Both the position numbers and the translations under genes were made by a program. Under the pieces are notes generated by a model. It did no database searches. It saw only the letters and a program-made list of their open reading frames with translations, and was not told where the DNA came from. A stretch of 64,000 bases of DNA from Marinibacterium profundimaris (GTDB taxonomy: Bacteria; Pseudomonadota; Alphaproteobacteria; Rhodobacterales; Rhodobacteraceae), in NCBI RefSeq assembly GCF_002210095.1, contig NZ_AQQR01000003.1:124001-188000 (forward strand), written 5' to 3'. Shown piece after piece: positions 10,679 to 19,547 of the stretch (the first letter of the stretch is position 1; each line of letters opens with the position of its first letter).

Positions 10679-13102
10679 TCACGCCCGCAGCCGCAGGCCC
10701 TTGGGATCGAACAGCGGGTCGGGCAGGATCCGGGCCGCGTGCGGACGGCCCAGAAGCATGACCGACAACTCGGCCTCGTCGGGCACGTCGGCCTTGACGA
10801 AGGCCAGCGCCAGGGATTTGCCCAGATGGTGGCTGTAGGCGCCGGAGGAGATGCGGCCGACGCCGGTCTCGCCGGAGAAGACCGGCTCGCCGCCGGTGGC
10901 GTCGGCGTTGGAGGCGTCGGTGGCCGCGCTGTCGAGTTCGAGCATCACCATCCGCTCGCGCGGTGCGCGCGACAGGGCCTCGGCGACGGCATCGCGGTGG
11001 AGGAAGGCCTTGTCGAGCCTGACCAGCGGGTCCAGCCCGACCTCCTGCGGCCAGTATTCGGGGGAATAGTCGCGGCCCCAGGAGCCATAGCCCTTCTCGA
11101 TCCGCAGGGCCATCAGGGCGCGGCTGCCGACGGGGCCCGCGTCCAACGGGCGGCCCGCACCCAGCAGCGCCGCGTAAAGCGCCGGCTGGTGTTCGGTGGC
11201 GCAGTGCAGTTCCCATCCCAGATCGCCGGTGAAGGAGACGCGGATCGCCGTGCAGGGAATACCCGCCACCGTGATCGCGCGGGCCCGGAAGAAGGGGAAA
11301 TCGGCGGTGGCCAGCGACGTGTCCGTCAGCGGTTGCAGAAGGTCGCGGGCCAGCGGGCCGGCGACGTTGAAGCCGCAGGTCTCGGTGGTGGTGGAGCGGA
11401 AGGTGGTGCCCCCGGGCAGCGGGACCTGCCTGAAGAAGCGCAGGTGGTAGCGTTCGGCCATGCCGGAGCCAACGACAAGGTAGCGGTCGGGGGCGAGGCA
11501 GGCGATTGTGAAATCCCCGGCGATGCCGCCGCGTTTCGAGATCAGCGGCGTGAGGCAGCAGCGGCCCGGGTCCACGGGCATGTGGTTGGCGAAGAGCGCG
11601 TCGAGCCAGTCGCGCGCACCGGGCCCCTCGACCGCGTAGGTGGCGAAGTTGGAAATGTCGATGATCCCGGCCCGGTCGCGCAGCATACAGGCCTCGGCCC
11701 CCACCGGCGCCCACCAGTTCTGGCGGGTGAATCCGTTGGTGTCCTGCGTCCCGGGCGTGTCGGCGAACCAGAGCGGATGTTCCCAGCCGGCGTTCAGCCC
11801 CATGACCGCGCCCATCTGCAGTTGTGTCTCATATATGGGACGCGTTCGGGCGGGCCGGCCGGCGGCGCGTTCCTCGTTCGGGAAGTGGATCGCGAAGCGG
11901 TGGGCATACTGGTCGGCGACGCGGGCGCGGGTGAATTGCGGCGTGGCCCAGTCGCCGAACCGGGCGATGTCCCAGGCGAAAAGGTCGTATTCCATCTCGC
12001 CTTGCGTGATCCATTGCGCCGCCATCAGCCCCATGCCCCCCGATTGCGAGAAGCCGGGGATGATGCCGCAGCAGGCGAAATACTGTCTCAGTTCCGGGAC
12101 AGGGCCGAACAGCACGTTGGCATCGGGCGACCAGATCATCGGGCCGTTGATGACGCGCTTGATCCCCGCATTCCCCACCGCCGGAACGCGCGCGATGGCG
12201 CGCATCAAGTTCTCCTCGATACGTTCGAGATCATCGGCAAAGAGCTCGTGACCGAAGCCTCCGGGCGTGCCCTCCACCGCCCAGAGCCGCACGTCGCGCT
12301 CGTAGGCGCCGACCAGAAGCCCCTGCCCTTCCTGGCGCAGGTAATATTCGCCGTCGCGGTCAGCGACCGAGGGCAGACGGCGGCCCATGGCGGCGATCTC
12401 GGGGATGGTCTCGGTCACGAAATACTGGTGTTCGGTGGGCTGCAGCGGCAGGGCGATCCCGGCCATGGCGGCCACCTCGCGCGCCCAGAGACCGGCCGCG
12501 TTGACGACCCATCCGGTGTGGATGTCGCCCTTCGGCGTGCGGACGATCCATGACCCGTCTGGCTGCGGCTCGGTCCCGGTGACGGGGGTGAAGCGGTGGA
12601 TCTCGGCGCCCATCCGGCGGGCACCGGCGGCATAGGCCTGGGTCACGCCCGAGGGATCGACGTTGCCGCCGTCGGGCTCGTACATGATGCAGCGGATGCC
12701 GTCGAAATCCACCAGCGGATGCAGGCGCTCGGCCTCGTCGCGGGAAATTTCGTGGAAATTCATTCCGTAAAGCTTCGCCTTCGCCGCCTGAAGCCGCAGC
12801 TGGTGCTCGCGCGCCTCGGTCTGGGCGAGGTAAAGCGACCCGGCCTGGAACACGCCGCAACCCTGGCCCGTTTCGGCCTCGAGCTGCTTGTAAAGCTGCA
12901 TCGTGTAGTGCTGGAGGCGCGAGATATTGGTGTTGTCGTGCAGCCCGTGGATATTGGCCGCGGCATGCCAGGTGGAGCCCGAGGTCAGCTCGTCCCGTTC
13001 CAGCAGGACCACGTCGCGCCAGCCGGCGCGGGCCAGGTGATAGAGGATCGAGCAGCCGATCAATCCGCCGCCGATCACGACGGCCTGGGCGTGGGTCTTC
13101 AT
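10679..13102 (-). CDS. FAD-dependent oxidoreductase/GcvT fusion (dimethylglycine/sarcosine dehydrogenase family)
   Basis: An 807-residue two-domain enzyme that probably oxidatively demethylates an N-methylated amine and hands the C1 unit to tetrahydrofolate. Residues about 6-380 form the FAD domain, with AVVIGGGLIGCSILYHLA (dinucleotide fold) and ELTSGSTWHAA, where the His is the usual site of covalent FAD. The C-terminal half is a GcvT/aminomethyltransferase domain with AEACMLRDRAGIIDISNF, a YLVVGSG stretch and FTGDLGWELH. The ATG at 13102 starts at MKTHAQAVVIGGG; the frame is open 23 codons further upstream. The paralogue at 16357 is similar throughout. Sarcosine, dimethylglycine or a related compound may be the substrate; sequence alone does not decide. 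Confidence 0.85.
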   Translation of the reverse strand: MKTHAQAVVIGGGLIGCSILYHLARAGWRDVVLLERDELTSGSTWHAAANIHGLHDNTNISRLQHYTMQLYKQLEAETGQGCGVFQAGSLYLAQTEAREHQLRLQAAKAKLYGMNFHEISRDEAERLHPLVDFDGIRCIMYEPDGGNVDPSGVTQAYAAGARRMGAEIHRFTPVTGTEPQPDGSWIVRTPKGDIHTGWVVNAAGLWAREVAAMAGIALPLQPTEHQYFVTETIPEIAAMGRRLPSVADRDGEYYLRQEGQGLLVGAYERDVRLWAVEGTPGGFGHELFADDLERIEENLMRAIARVPAVGNAGIKRVINGPMIWSPDANVLFGPVPELRQYFACCGIIPGFSQSGGMGLMAAQWITQGEMEYDLFAWDIARFGDWATPQFTRARVADQYAHRFAIHFPNEERAAGRPARTRPIYETQLQMGAVMGLNAGWEHPLWFADTPGTQDTNGFTRQNWWAPVGAEACMLRDRAGIIDISNFATYAVEGPGARDWLDALFANHMPVDPGRCCLTPLISKRGGIAGDFTIACLAPDRYLVVGSGMAERYHLRFFRQVPLPGGTTFRSTTTETCGFNVAGPLARDLLQPLTDTSLATADFPFFRARAITVAGIPCTAIRVSFTGDLGWELHCATEHQPALYAALLGAGRPLDAGPVGSRALMALRIEKGYGSWGRDYSPEYWPQEVGLDPLVRLDKAFLHRDAVAEALSRAPRERMVMLELDSAATDASNADATGGEPVFSGETGVGRISSGAYSHHLGKSLALAFVKADVPDEAELSVMLLGRPHAARILPDPLFDPKGLRLRA

Positions 13103-13210
13103 GGGGGCATCCTTTTGACTGCCCCCAACAGAACCGCGTCGGGTCACGCCGGGATCGTCTGATCCCGACATGACAGGTCGCGAACAGTCATTTGGCGCAG
13201 CTTGGCCCCC

Positions 13211-13489
13211 CTAGCCGTTGCAGGCGCAGCCCCGTCCGACGTTGCAGGATTTGCTTTTGGAGATGCAGGAATCCCCGCACGCCTTCCCCTTTCGGCAGGT
13301 CTTGCAGCAGGACTGCGAAAAGGTCGTAAGGCCGCCCACGGACTCGAGGCGAAGAAGCAGGCTTTCGGGTTGGGAAGAGGATGACGGAACACTCATCGAC
13401 ATGTGCTGAGCCGAAACGCCATCGGACACCGGCAAAAAGGACAAAACTGAAGTTACAGCTACAAATCCGATTAGAACTCGATAAGACAA
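13211..13489 (-). CDS. Small exported Cys-rich protein
   Basis: A roughly 92-residue protein with a hydrophobic leader (YRVLIGFVAVTSVLSFLPVS...VSAQ) and a C-terminal knot of eight Cys in about 32 residues, with CCKTCRKGKACGDSC and CNVGRGCAC. I recognise this CCxxCxxGKACGDSC pattern as a recurrent motif of short secreted bacterial proteins of unknown function, but cannot name a family. The start is taken as the TTG at 13489, with AGGGAG six bases upstream, which gives a clean signal peptide; longer readings from upstream ATGs begin with Arg-rich sequence. The gene is somewhat AT-richer than its neighbours. Metal binding or disulfide stabilisation are both possible. Confidence 0.6.
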   Translation of the reverse strand: MSYRVLIGFVAVTSVLSFLPVSDGVSAQHMSMSVPSSSSQPESLLLRLESVGGLTTFSQSCCKTCRKGKACGDSCISKSKSCNVGRGCACNG

Positions 13490-13557
13490 AACGGGCTCCC
13501 TGCACAAAAACGTTAACAAATCGTTAACTATTTTCTCGTGCAGGGGAAGCCCTTTGG

Positions 13558-14142
13558 TCAGGCGGCGGCGGCCACGTCTTCGCTGCGCAGCGGCTTCAGG
13601 GCGCCGGCCCATTTCTGCAGCTCGTCCAGAAGGCCGGTCAGGCCCTTGCTCATCTCGTCATTCGGCTTCAGCGTGCCATCTTCGATGAAGTTCCAGACCA
13701 TCGGCGCCGGGACCACCTGCGGCAGCGGCATCATGTTGCCCGTGCTGATCAGGCTGCGCAGTTCCTGCGCGGCACGGGTGCCGCCCGAGATGCCGCCGTA
13801 GCTGACGACACCGGCGACCTTGTGGCGCCATTCCACCGACAGCGCCTGCAGCGCGTTCACCAGGGCGGCGGGCGGGAAGTAATCGTATTCCGGCGTCACG
13901 AAGATATAGGCGTCGGCGTCGGCCATTGCGGCGGACCAGGCCTTGGTGTGATCGTGCTGGTAGTCCTGCATCGCCGGGTGGTTCGGCTCGTCCAGAAGCG
14001 GCAGGTTGAAGGAGTCGAGGTCGACCAGCTCGACGTCGAAGCCGGCGTGATCCTTGGCGGCTTTTGTCACCCAATCGGCGACGGTGGGGCCAACGCGGCC
14101 CGGGCGGGTGGAGCCGATGACGATTTTCAGCTTCATGGACAT
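13558..14142 (-). CDS. NADPH-dependent FMN reductase (ChrR/YieF-like)
   Basis: Flavodoxin-fold NAD(P)H:quinone or FMN reductase of 194 residues. The FMN phosphate loop is IVIGSTRPGRVGP at the N-terminus, followed by FVTPEYDYFPPAALVNAL and a VSYGGISGGTRAAQEL segment typical of the FMN_red family. Such enzymes reduce quinones, chromate or nitro compounds. The start is MSMKLKIVIG at 14142. It is divergent from an HxlR-type regulator across 247 bases that contain an inverted repeat; the pairing of an HxlR repressor with a flavin oxidoreductase is a common electrophile- or quinone-sensing arrangement, so regulation by that neighbour is likely (inference). Confidence 0.88.
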   Translation of the reverse strand: MSMKLKIVIGSTRPGRVGPTVADWVTKAAKDHAGFDVELVDLDSFNLPLLDEPNHPAMQDYQHDHTKAWSAAMADADAYIFVTPEYDYFPPAALVNALQALSVEWRHKVAGVVSYGGISGGTRAAQELRSLISTGNMMPLPQVVPAPMVWNFIEDGTLKPNDEMSKGLTGLLDELQKWAGALKPLRSEDVAAAA

Positions 14143-14279
14143 GGTATAACTCCTGGTCCTTGTGTCTTTGTGTCGTGTCTCTCGTGCGCGGCGACCGGTC
14201 CGTGACCCTCCCATCCGGATCGGGCCGCGCTCTTGTTCCGGATCTCCGAGCGTTCAACTTGGTTACATTCGGAAACCGT

Positions 14280-14303
14280 GGTATCCAGGCGATACCGGGA
14301 TAC
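14280..14303. promoter_or_regulatory. Candidate HxlR operator in the divergent promoter
   Basis: GGTATC-CAGGC-GATACC is a perfect 6-bp inverted repeat with a five-base spacer, overlapped by GTATCC...GGATAC. It lies between the FMN reductase and HxlR genes, the position expected for an autoregulating HxlR repressor. Confidence 0.45.
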
Positions 14304-14389
14304 GGACCCTAGATAACGATGGGTCAACGCACCACAAGACGGCACGTTCCCGTTACCGCAGGCACCCAGACGAAACCGAGGTCACCCAG

Positions 14390-14788
14390 ATGAAACCGCT
14401 TCCCCGCCATGGCGACCCCCGCTGCCCCGCCGTGCGCAACCTGCTGCAGACGATCGGATCCAAGTGGTCGGTCATCGTGGCGCTGCATCTCAGCGCGGGC
14501 CCGCACAGATTTTCCGAGCTAAAACGGTCGGTTGGCGGGGTTTCGCAGAAATCCCTCACCACCTGCCTGAGGGAGCTGGAGCGCAACGGGCTGGTGGAAA
14601 GAGTGGTCACGCCAAGCGTCCCGCCCCGGGTGGATTACGCCCTGACGGAGCTGGGCGAGACCCTGATGGAGCCGCTCAAGGCGCTGACAGCCTGGGCGGT
14701 GCGCAATGAATGTGCGGTGGCGCAGGCCCGGGCGCGGTTCGAAGAGGCCGAGGAGGCCGAGCCGGAGAAGCAGCCGGCCGCGGTCTGA
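14390..14788 (+). CDS. HxlR-family transcriptional regulator
   Basis: A 132-residue winged-helix regulator. The family hallmarks are CPAVRNLLQTIGSKWSVIVALHL near the N-terminus, RFSELKRSVGGVSQKSLTTCLRELERNGLVERVV (recognition helix and following helix) and the wing VPPRVDYALTELGETLMEPL. The single Cys near residue 10 (in RCPAV) is placed as in redox-sensing members, which suggests electrophile sensing. The frame is open well upstream, but ATG 14390 begins at MKPLPRHGDPRCP, the expected N-terminus. It is divergent from the flavin reductase it probably controls. The Glu-rich tail is not conserved. Confidence 0.87.
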   Translation: MKPLPRHGDPRCPAVRNLLQTIGSKWSVIVALHLSAGPHRFSELKRSVGGVSQKSLTTCLRELERNGLVERVVTPSVPPRVDYALTELGETLMEPLKALTAWAVRNECAVAQARARFEEAEEAEPEKQPAAV

Positions 14789-14851
14789 CTGCTCGGCTCG
14801 CGGGCCTCGGTCGACGCGCTCGTGTCGGCGCAGGGACGGTCGCGGCCCGGG

Positions 14852-16078
14852 TCAGTCCGCCGGGCCCTGCACCAGCCGGTCGCGGGAGGCGCGCGCGGCC
14901 TCTTTGACAACGGGCCCGCCGTAGGTTTGCAGGCGGTCCAGCGCCGCCTCGATCGCCTCGCGCACCTCGGCCCGGTCGGCCCCGTCGCGGGCGATGATCT
15001 CCAGGCTGGTGCGAAAGAACACGTCGGGCTCTGTCGGGGCCATGTAAAGGCGCGTGTTGACGATCCTGTCCTTGTCGCCGGCGGGATCCTCCTGCCCCTC
15101 GGCCCCCGGTTTCGGCGCGCAGTCCATCAACACCGCGCTCAGCCGGTGGACCACGTCCACGGCGGTCTGCGGATCGTTGATCCCCGGCGACAGCGCGCGA
15201 CTGGCGACCTCGGTCAGGACGATCACCGCCAGCCGGGGATCCTGTTCGAAAAGCCGGTTCGACGTGATGCGAAAGCCGCTGCGCAGCCGGTCTCCGGCGG
15301 CCTTGTCCGGGGTGTTTCCGTCGATCCAGGCCAGCGGCATGCCCGGAAGCAGGTAATCGCCGGGCCGGGCGGGAATATACAGATCCACGCCGCATTCCTC
15401 GGCCTCGACCTGGAGGTAATCCTCGAAGATCTGCTCCAGGTACCCGGCGCGTTCGGCCACCAGGGCGGGCTTGCCCGAATGGGACAGGATCTCGTCCCGG
15501 TCCATGACATGGCCGCCCAAGGCGGGGCGGGACACGAAATCGGACATGACGCGATGCGCGATTGTCTCGAAGGATTCCAGCGAGGCATCGACAGAGCCCA
15601 GCGAGGCCAGGTGATCGATCCAGCGCATGATGGACCCGATCACGATCAGAACCACCAGCACCGTCATCAGAAACAGCAGCGCGCTTTCGGAGCGTCCCAT
15701 GAAGGGGGTGGCGCGCAGGATGATACCCAGCAGCGCGAAGACGAAGGCGCCGACGAAGTTCGACAGCACCGCATTGGTCAGCGTGTCGTCGCGCAGCACC
15801 AGCCGCGTCCGCGGGGTGACCGAGGACGAGGCGAACTGGATCGCGCCGGTGAGGATCGACAGCGAAAAGGTCGTCACCGCCAGCATCGAGGAGGCGAGGA
15901 TGTTGAGAATGGTATCGAGGGAATCGACGCCCAGTTTCTCGACCACCACGTCGGGCACCACCGGCCCGATGAAAACCGCCGCCGCCAGCGCCACCAGCGC
16001 CAGCGAGGCGATGATCAGCACCCGGGAGACAAGGCGCCGCAAGAGCTGGGCAAACACGCGCAGAAACGTTCGCAGCAT
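14852..16078 (-). CDS. DUF2254 integral membrane protein
   Basis: A 408-residue predicted membrane protein of the DUF2254 family, function unknown. Hydrophobic segments cluster in the N-terminal third: one near residues 15-40, a second around LASSMLAVTTFSLSILTGA, a third in VLSNFVGAFVFALLGII, and a fourth in ALLFLMTVLVVLIVIGSIM, with FASSSVTPRTRLVLRDD between. The rest is a soluble domain with RALSPGINDPQTAVDVVHRL, a characteristic DUF2254 stretch. ATG 16078 has AGAGGAAAG upstream and starts just before the first membrane segment. The gene is convergent with the HxlR gene and shows no operon partners. Confidence 0.85.
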   Translation of the reverse strand: MLRTFLRVFAQLLRRLVSRVLIIASLALVALAAAVFIGPVVPDVVVEKLGVDSLDTILNILASSMLAVTTFSLSILTGAIQFASSSVTPRTRLVLRDDTLTNAVLSNFVGAFVFALLGIILRATPFMGRSESALLFLMTVLVVLIVIGSIMRWIDHLASLGSVDASLESFETIAHRVMSDFVSRPALGGHVMDRDEILSHSGKPALVAERAGYLEQIFEDYLQVEAEECGVDLYIPARPGDYLLPGMPLAWIDGNTPDKAAGDRLRSGFRITSNRLFEQDPRLAVIVLTEVASRALSPGINDPQTAVDVVHRLSAVLMDCAPKPGAEGQEDPAGDKDRIVNTRLYMAPTEPDVFFRTSLEIIARDGADRAEVREAIEAALDRLQTYGGPVVKEAARASRDRLVQGPAD

Positions 16079-16356
16079 GGGCTTTCCTCTGTCTCCGCCC
16101 GCCGCGCGGGCCTGTCGATCGGTCGTGTTCTGGCCTATCGCACGGCGAAAGTCCCGTTTTATGTGCCGGGACGGTGTCCGGGGCCGGGATTGGGACCTGT
16201 TCCGCAATGACGCCGGGAGCGGCGCCTTGGCCGTGCGCTCTGTTCCCTGCCCGTCATGGCGCCGGGATGGTCCCGAAGCGACATGTGCTGTCGCGTCTGG
16301 GCTTGTTTCCGGCCGGTCCCGCGCCGACAGTTTCCACGCCAGGCTGAAGGATCAAT

Positions 16357-18768
16357 GTGATGAAGACAACCACCCGCGTCGCGGTCATCGGAGGCGGCGT
16401 TGTCGGCGCCTCGGTGCTTTACCACCTGACCAAGCTGGGCTGGAGCGATGTCATGCTTCTGGAACGGTCCGAGTTGACGTCGGGTTCCACATGGCACGCG
16501 GCGGGCGGGTTTCACACGCTCAACGGCGACACCAACATGGCCGCGCTGCAGGGCTACACGATCCGGCTTTACAAGGAGCTGGAGGAGATCACCGGCCTGT
16601 CCTGCGGGCTGCATCACGTGGGCGGCGTGACGCTGGCCGACAACCGCGACCGGTTCGACATGCTGCTGGCCGAACGCGCCAAGCATCGTTTCATGGGGCT
16701 GGAGACCGAAATCGTCGGCCCGGAGGAGATCGCGAAGATCGCGCCGATCACCAATACAGACGGCATCATCGGCGCGCTTTACGATCCGCTGGACGGGCAC
16801 CTGGACCCGTCGGGCACCACCCATGCCTATGCCAAGGCCGCGCGCATGGCCGGGGCCGGGATCGAGACCCATTGCAAGGTGGTCGAGACCAATCCCCGCG
16901 CGGACGGCACCTGGGACGTGGTCACCGAAAAGGGCACGATCCACGCCGAACACGTGGTCAATGCCGGCGGGCTCTGGGCGCGGGAGGTGGCGGCGATGGC
17001 GGGCCTTTACCTGCCGCTGCTGCCGATGGCGCATCAGTACCTGGTGACCGACGACATCCCCGAAATCTACGAGCGCGACGCGGAACATCCCCATGTCATG
17101 GACCCGGCCGGAGAGAGCTATACCCGGCAGGAAGGCCGGGGCCTGTGCATCGGGTTCTACGAACAGCCCTGCCAGCCCTGGGCCGTGGGCGGCACGCCGT
17201 GGGACTTCGGGCACGAATTGCTGCCGGACGATTTCGACAAGATCGAACAGTCGATCGCCTTCGCCTATCGCCGCTTCCCGGTGCTGGAACGCGCGGGCGT
17301 GAAATCGGTGATCCACGGGCCGTTTACCTTCGCCCCCGATGGCAACCCGCTGGTCGGTCCGGTGCCGGGGATGCGGAACTACTGGTCCGCCTGCGCGGTG
17401 ATGGCCGGGTTTTCCCAGGGCGGCGGCGTGGGCCTGACGCTGGCGCAATGGATGATCGAGGGCGAGCCGGAGCGCGATGTCTTTGCCATGGATGTCGCGC
17501 GGTTCGGGCCGTGGACCACGCCGGGCTATACTGTGCCGAAGGTGATCGAGAATTATCAGAAGCGGTTTTCCGTCTCTTACCCGAACGAGGAACTGCCGGC
17601 GGCGCGCGGGATCCGGCGCACACCGATGTATGACGTCTTTGACGCCATGGGCGCGGTCTGGGGCGCCCAATACGGGCTGGAGGTCGTGAACTACTTCGCC
17701 GAAGAAGACGAGCCGCGCTATGAGACGCCCAGCTTCCGGCGGTCGAACGCGTTTGACGCCACGGCGCGCGAGGTGAAGGCCGTGCGCGAGGCGGTGGGTA
17801 TCAACGAGGTGCAGAACTTCGGCAAATATGCCGTGACGGGGCCGAGGGCGCGGGCCTGGATCGACCGGGTGATGGCGGGGCGTGTGCCGCCGCCGGGTCG
17901 GATCGCGCTGACGCCGATGCTGTCGGAGAAGGGCAAGCTGATCGGAGATTTCACGATGTCCTGCCTGCGGAAAGAGGAGTTCCAGCTGACCGCCTCCTAC
18001 GGGGCGCAGGCGTTTCACATGCGGTGGTTCGACAGCCACCTGGAAGACGGTGTGACCATCGAGAACGTCTCGGACCGGCGGACGGGGTTCCAGCTGGCGG
18101 GGCCGAAGGCGCTGGAGGTACTGGCGGGTTGCACCGGAGCGCCGGTGGCGCAGATGCGGTTTCTCGACGTGGCGCGGATGGTGGTCGGTACGGCGGAGTG
18201 TATCGTGCAGCGGGTGAGTTACACCGGCGATCTGGGCTACGAAATCTATTGCGACGCGATGGAACAGCGCCAGCTGTGGGAGGTGCTTTGGTCCGCCGGG
18301 CAGCCGCACGGCATGCGGCCCTTCGGAATGCGGGCGATGATGTCGCTGCGGCTGGACAAGGGGTTCGGCAGCTGGATGAGCGAGTTCTCCCCCGATTACA
18401 CCCCGGCCGAGACCGGGCTGGACCGGTTCATCGCCTGGAGCAAACCGGTGGACTTCATCGGGCGGGCGCCTGCCGAGGCGGAACGCGCCAGCGGCCCGAC
18501 GAGGTGCCTCGCCACCTTTGTCGTCGAGGCCGATGACGCGGATGTGCAGGGATACGAGCCGATCTGGCTGGAGGGCGCGGTGCAGGGCTTTTGCACCTCG
18601 GGCGGCTATTCGCATTTCGCCGGGCAATCGGTGGCGATCGGCTTTCTGCCCGCAAACCGGATCGCCAATGGGCTGAAGGTCGAGATCGAGATCCTTGGCC
18701 AGATGCGCCCGGCCACGCTTTACTCCACGCCGCTCTTCGATGCCGATGGCGCAAGGATGCGGGGATGA
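16357..18768 (+). CDS. FAD-dependent oxidoreductase/GcvT fusion (dimethylglycine dehydrogenase family), second copy
   Basis: An 803-residue paralogue of the enzyme at 10679. The N-terminal FAD domain shows VAVIGGGVVGASVLYHL and ELTSGSTWHAAGGFH with the presumed flavinylated His; the middle has VVNAGGLWAREVAAMAGL. The C-terminal GcvT-like half has AVREAVGINEVQNFGKYAV, VSYTGDLGYEIYC and RLDKGFGSWMSEFSPDYT. The start is GTG 16357 or ATG 16360, with GAAGG upstream. The stop overlaps the start of the nucleotidyltransferase gene (ATGA), so the two are coupled. The two FAD/GcvT proteins differ most around the substrate side, so different N-methyl substrates are likely; which ones is not visible. Confidence 0.85.
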   Translation: MMKTTTRVAVIGGGVVGASVLYHLTKLGWSDVMLLERSELTSGSTWHAAGGFHTLNGDTNMAALQGYTIRLYKELEEITGLSCGLHHVGGVTLADNRDRFDMLLAERAKHRFMGLETEIVGPEEIAKIAPITNTDGIIGALYDPLDGHLDPSGTTHAYAKAARMAGAGIETHCKVVETNPRADGTWDVVTEKGTIHAEHVVNAGGLWAREVAAMAGLYLPLLPMAHQYLVTDDIPEIYERDAEHPHVMDPAGESYTRQEGRGLCIGFYEQPCQPWAVGGTPWDFGHELLPDDFDKIEQSIAFAYRRFPVLERAGVKSVIHGPFTFAPDGNPLVGPVPGMRNYWSACAVMAGFSQGGGVGLTLAQWMIEGEPERDVFAMDVARFGPWTTPGYTVPKVIENYQKRFSVSYPNEELPAARGIRRTPMYDVFDAMGAVWGAQYGLEVVNYFAEEDEPRYETPSFRRSNAFDATAREVKAVREAVGINEVQNFGKYAVTGPRARAWIDRVMAGRVPPPGRIALTPMLSEKGKLIGDFTMSCLRKEEFQLTASYGAQAFHMRWFDSHLEDGVTIENVSDRRTGFQLAGPKALEVLAGCTGAPVAQMRFLDVARMVVGTAECIVQRVSYTGDLGYEIYCDAMEQRQLWEVLWSAGQPHGMRPFGMRAMMSLRLDKGFGSWMSEFSPDYTPAETGLDRFIAWSKPVDFIGRAPAEAERASGPTRCLATFVVEADDADVQGYEPIWLEGAVQGFCTSGGYSHFAGQSVAIGFLPANRIANGLKVEIEILGQMRPATLYSTPLFDADGARMRG

Positions 18769-19370
18769 GCGATATCCCGATCCTGCTGCTTGCGGCCGGG
18801 GCGTCGAACCGGATGCGCGGGCGCGACAAGCTGATGGAGGAGGTCGACGGCCAGCCGCTGGTGGCCCGCATGGCGCGGATGGCGCGGGCCGCGACCGATG
18901 GCGCGGTGCTGGTCACCCTGCCACCGCAGCCGCATCCGCGTCATGGCGCGCTCAAGGGGCTCGACATCGTGCCGGTGGAGGTGCCGGAGGCGGCCGAGGG
19001 CATGGGCGCCTCGATCCGCACCGGGATCGGCGCGCTGCCCGAAGGCGCGCGGGCGGTGATGGTTCTGCTGGCCGATCTGCCGGACCTGCGGGCCGCGGAT
19101 CTGCGGACCGTCCTGCAGGCGGTCAAGGATCGGCCGGACATGCAGGTGTGGCGCGGCGCGACGGAGGATGGGCGCGCCGGGCATCCCATCGTCTTCGCGG
19201 CGGCGCTGTTTCCCGACCTCGCCGCCCTTGCGGGGGACGAAGGGGGGCGATCGGTGGTCGCCGCCGCCGGGGACCGCATGTGCCTTGTGCCCCTGCCCGG
19301 CCAGCAGGCTCTGGCCGACCTCGACACGCCCGAAGCCTGGGCCGCGTGGCGCGCGGCCAGGGGCAAGTGA
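18765..19370 (+). CDS. MobA-like nucleotidyltransferase (MocA/CTP-transferase type)
   Basis: A 201-residue NTP transferase-like protein. It starts with ILLLAAGASNRMRGRDKLMEEVDG, the nucleotide-binding loop with the Lys of the GTP/CTP transferases that act on molybdopterin, and has VMVLLADLPDL (metal-binding Asp region), GHPIVFAAALF and DLDTPEAW. Family relatives include MobA (GTP) and MocA (CTP), which build molybdopterin dinucleotide cofactors. The ATGA overlap with the FAD/GcvT gene means co-expression, but that enzyme needs no molybdenum, so the link is unexplained. It could also be a nucleotidyltransferase for a different small molecule. Confidence 0.8.
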   Translation: MSDIPILLLAAGASNRMRGRDKLMEEVDGQPLVARMARMARAATDGAVLVTLPPQPHPRHGALKGLDIVPVEVPEAAEGMGASIRTGIGALPEGARAVMVLLADLPDLRAADLRTVLQAVKDRPDMQVWRGATEDGRAGHPIVFAAALFPDLAALAGDEGGRSVVAAAGDRMCLVPLPGQQALADLDTPEAWAAWRAARGK

Positions 19371-19499
19371 GTGACCCCGGACGGCGGCGCCCCGGAGATC
19401 GGGATCAGGCGATGACGATGGGACAAAGCCCCGCATTCGCGTGAGATCGGGTAAGATCTGGATGGGGCGGCACCTGAAAGGCTCAGGCCCCCGCGATGC

Positions 19500-19525
19500 G
19501 GTCACCGAGGGACCACCTGGTGACC
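19500..19525. other. Inverted repeat between convergent genes
   Basis: GGTCACC and GGTGACC form a 7-bp stem with a 12-base loop between the nucleotidyltransferase gene and the convergent RTX/Hint gene. It has no T-run and may be a weak bidirectional terminator. Confidence 0.3.
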
Positions 19526-19547
19526 GGATCACACCAGAGGCGGGCAC

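Noticed and set aside
13170-13187. Weak Pho-box-like pair near the first FAD/GcvT gene
   Set aside because: Only one heptamer matches well (CTGTCAT); the partner has several mismatches, and the gene has no phosphate link.
16159-18627. Very long minus-strand frame opposite the second FAD/GcvT gene
   Set aside because: High-GC antisense shadow of the real plus-strand gene; no recognisable domains.
19440-19547. Possible glycine-riboswitch-like segment
   Set aside because: CTCAGG-like pieces and hairpins are present, but the conserved core is incomplete and no gene on either strand starts downstream in the right place.
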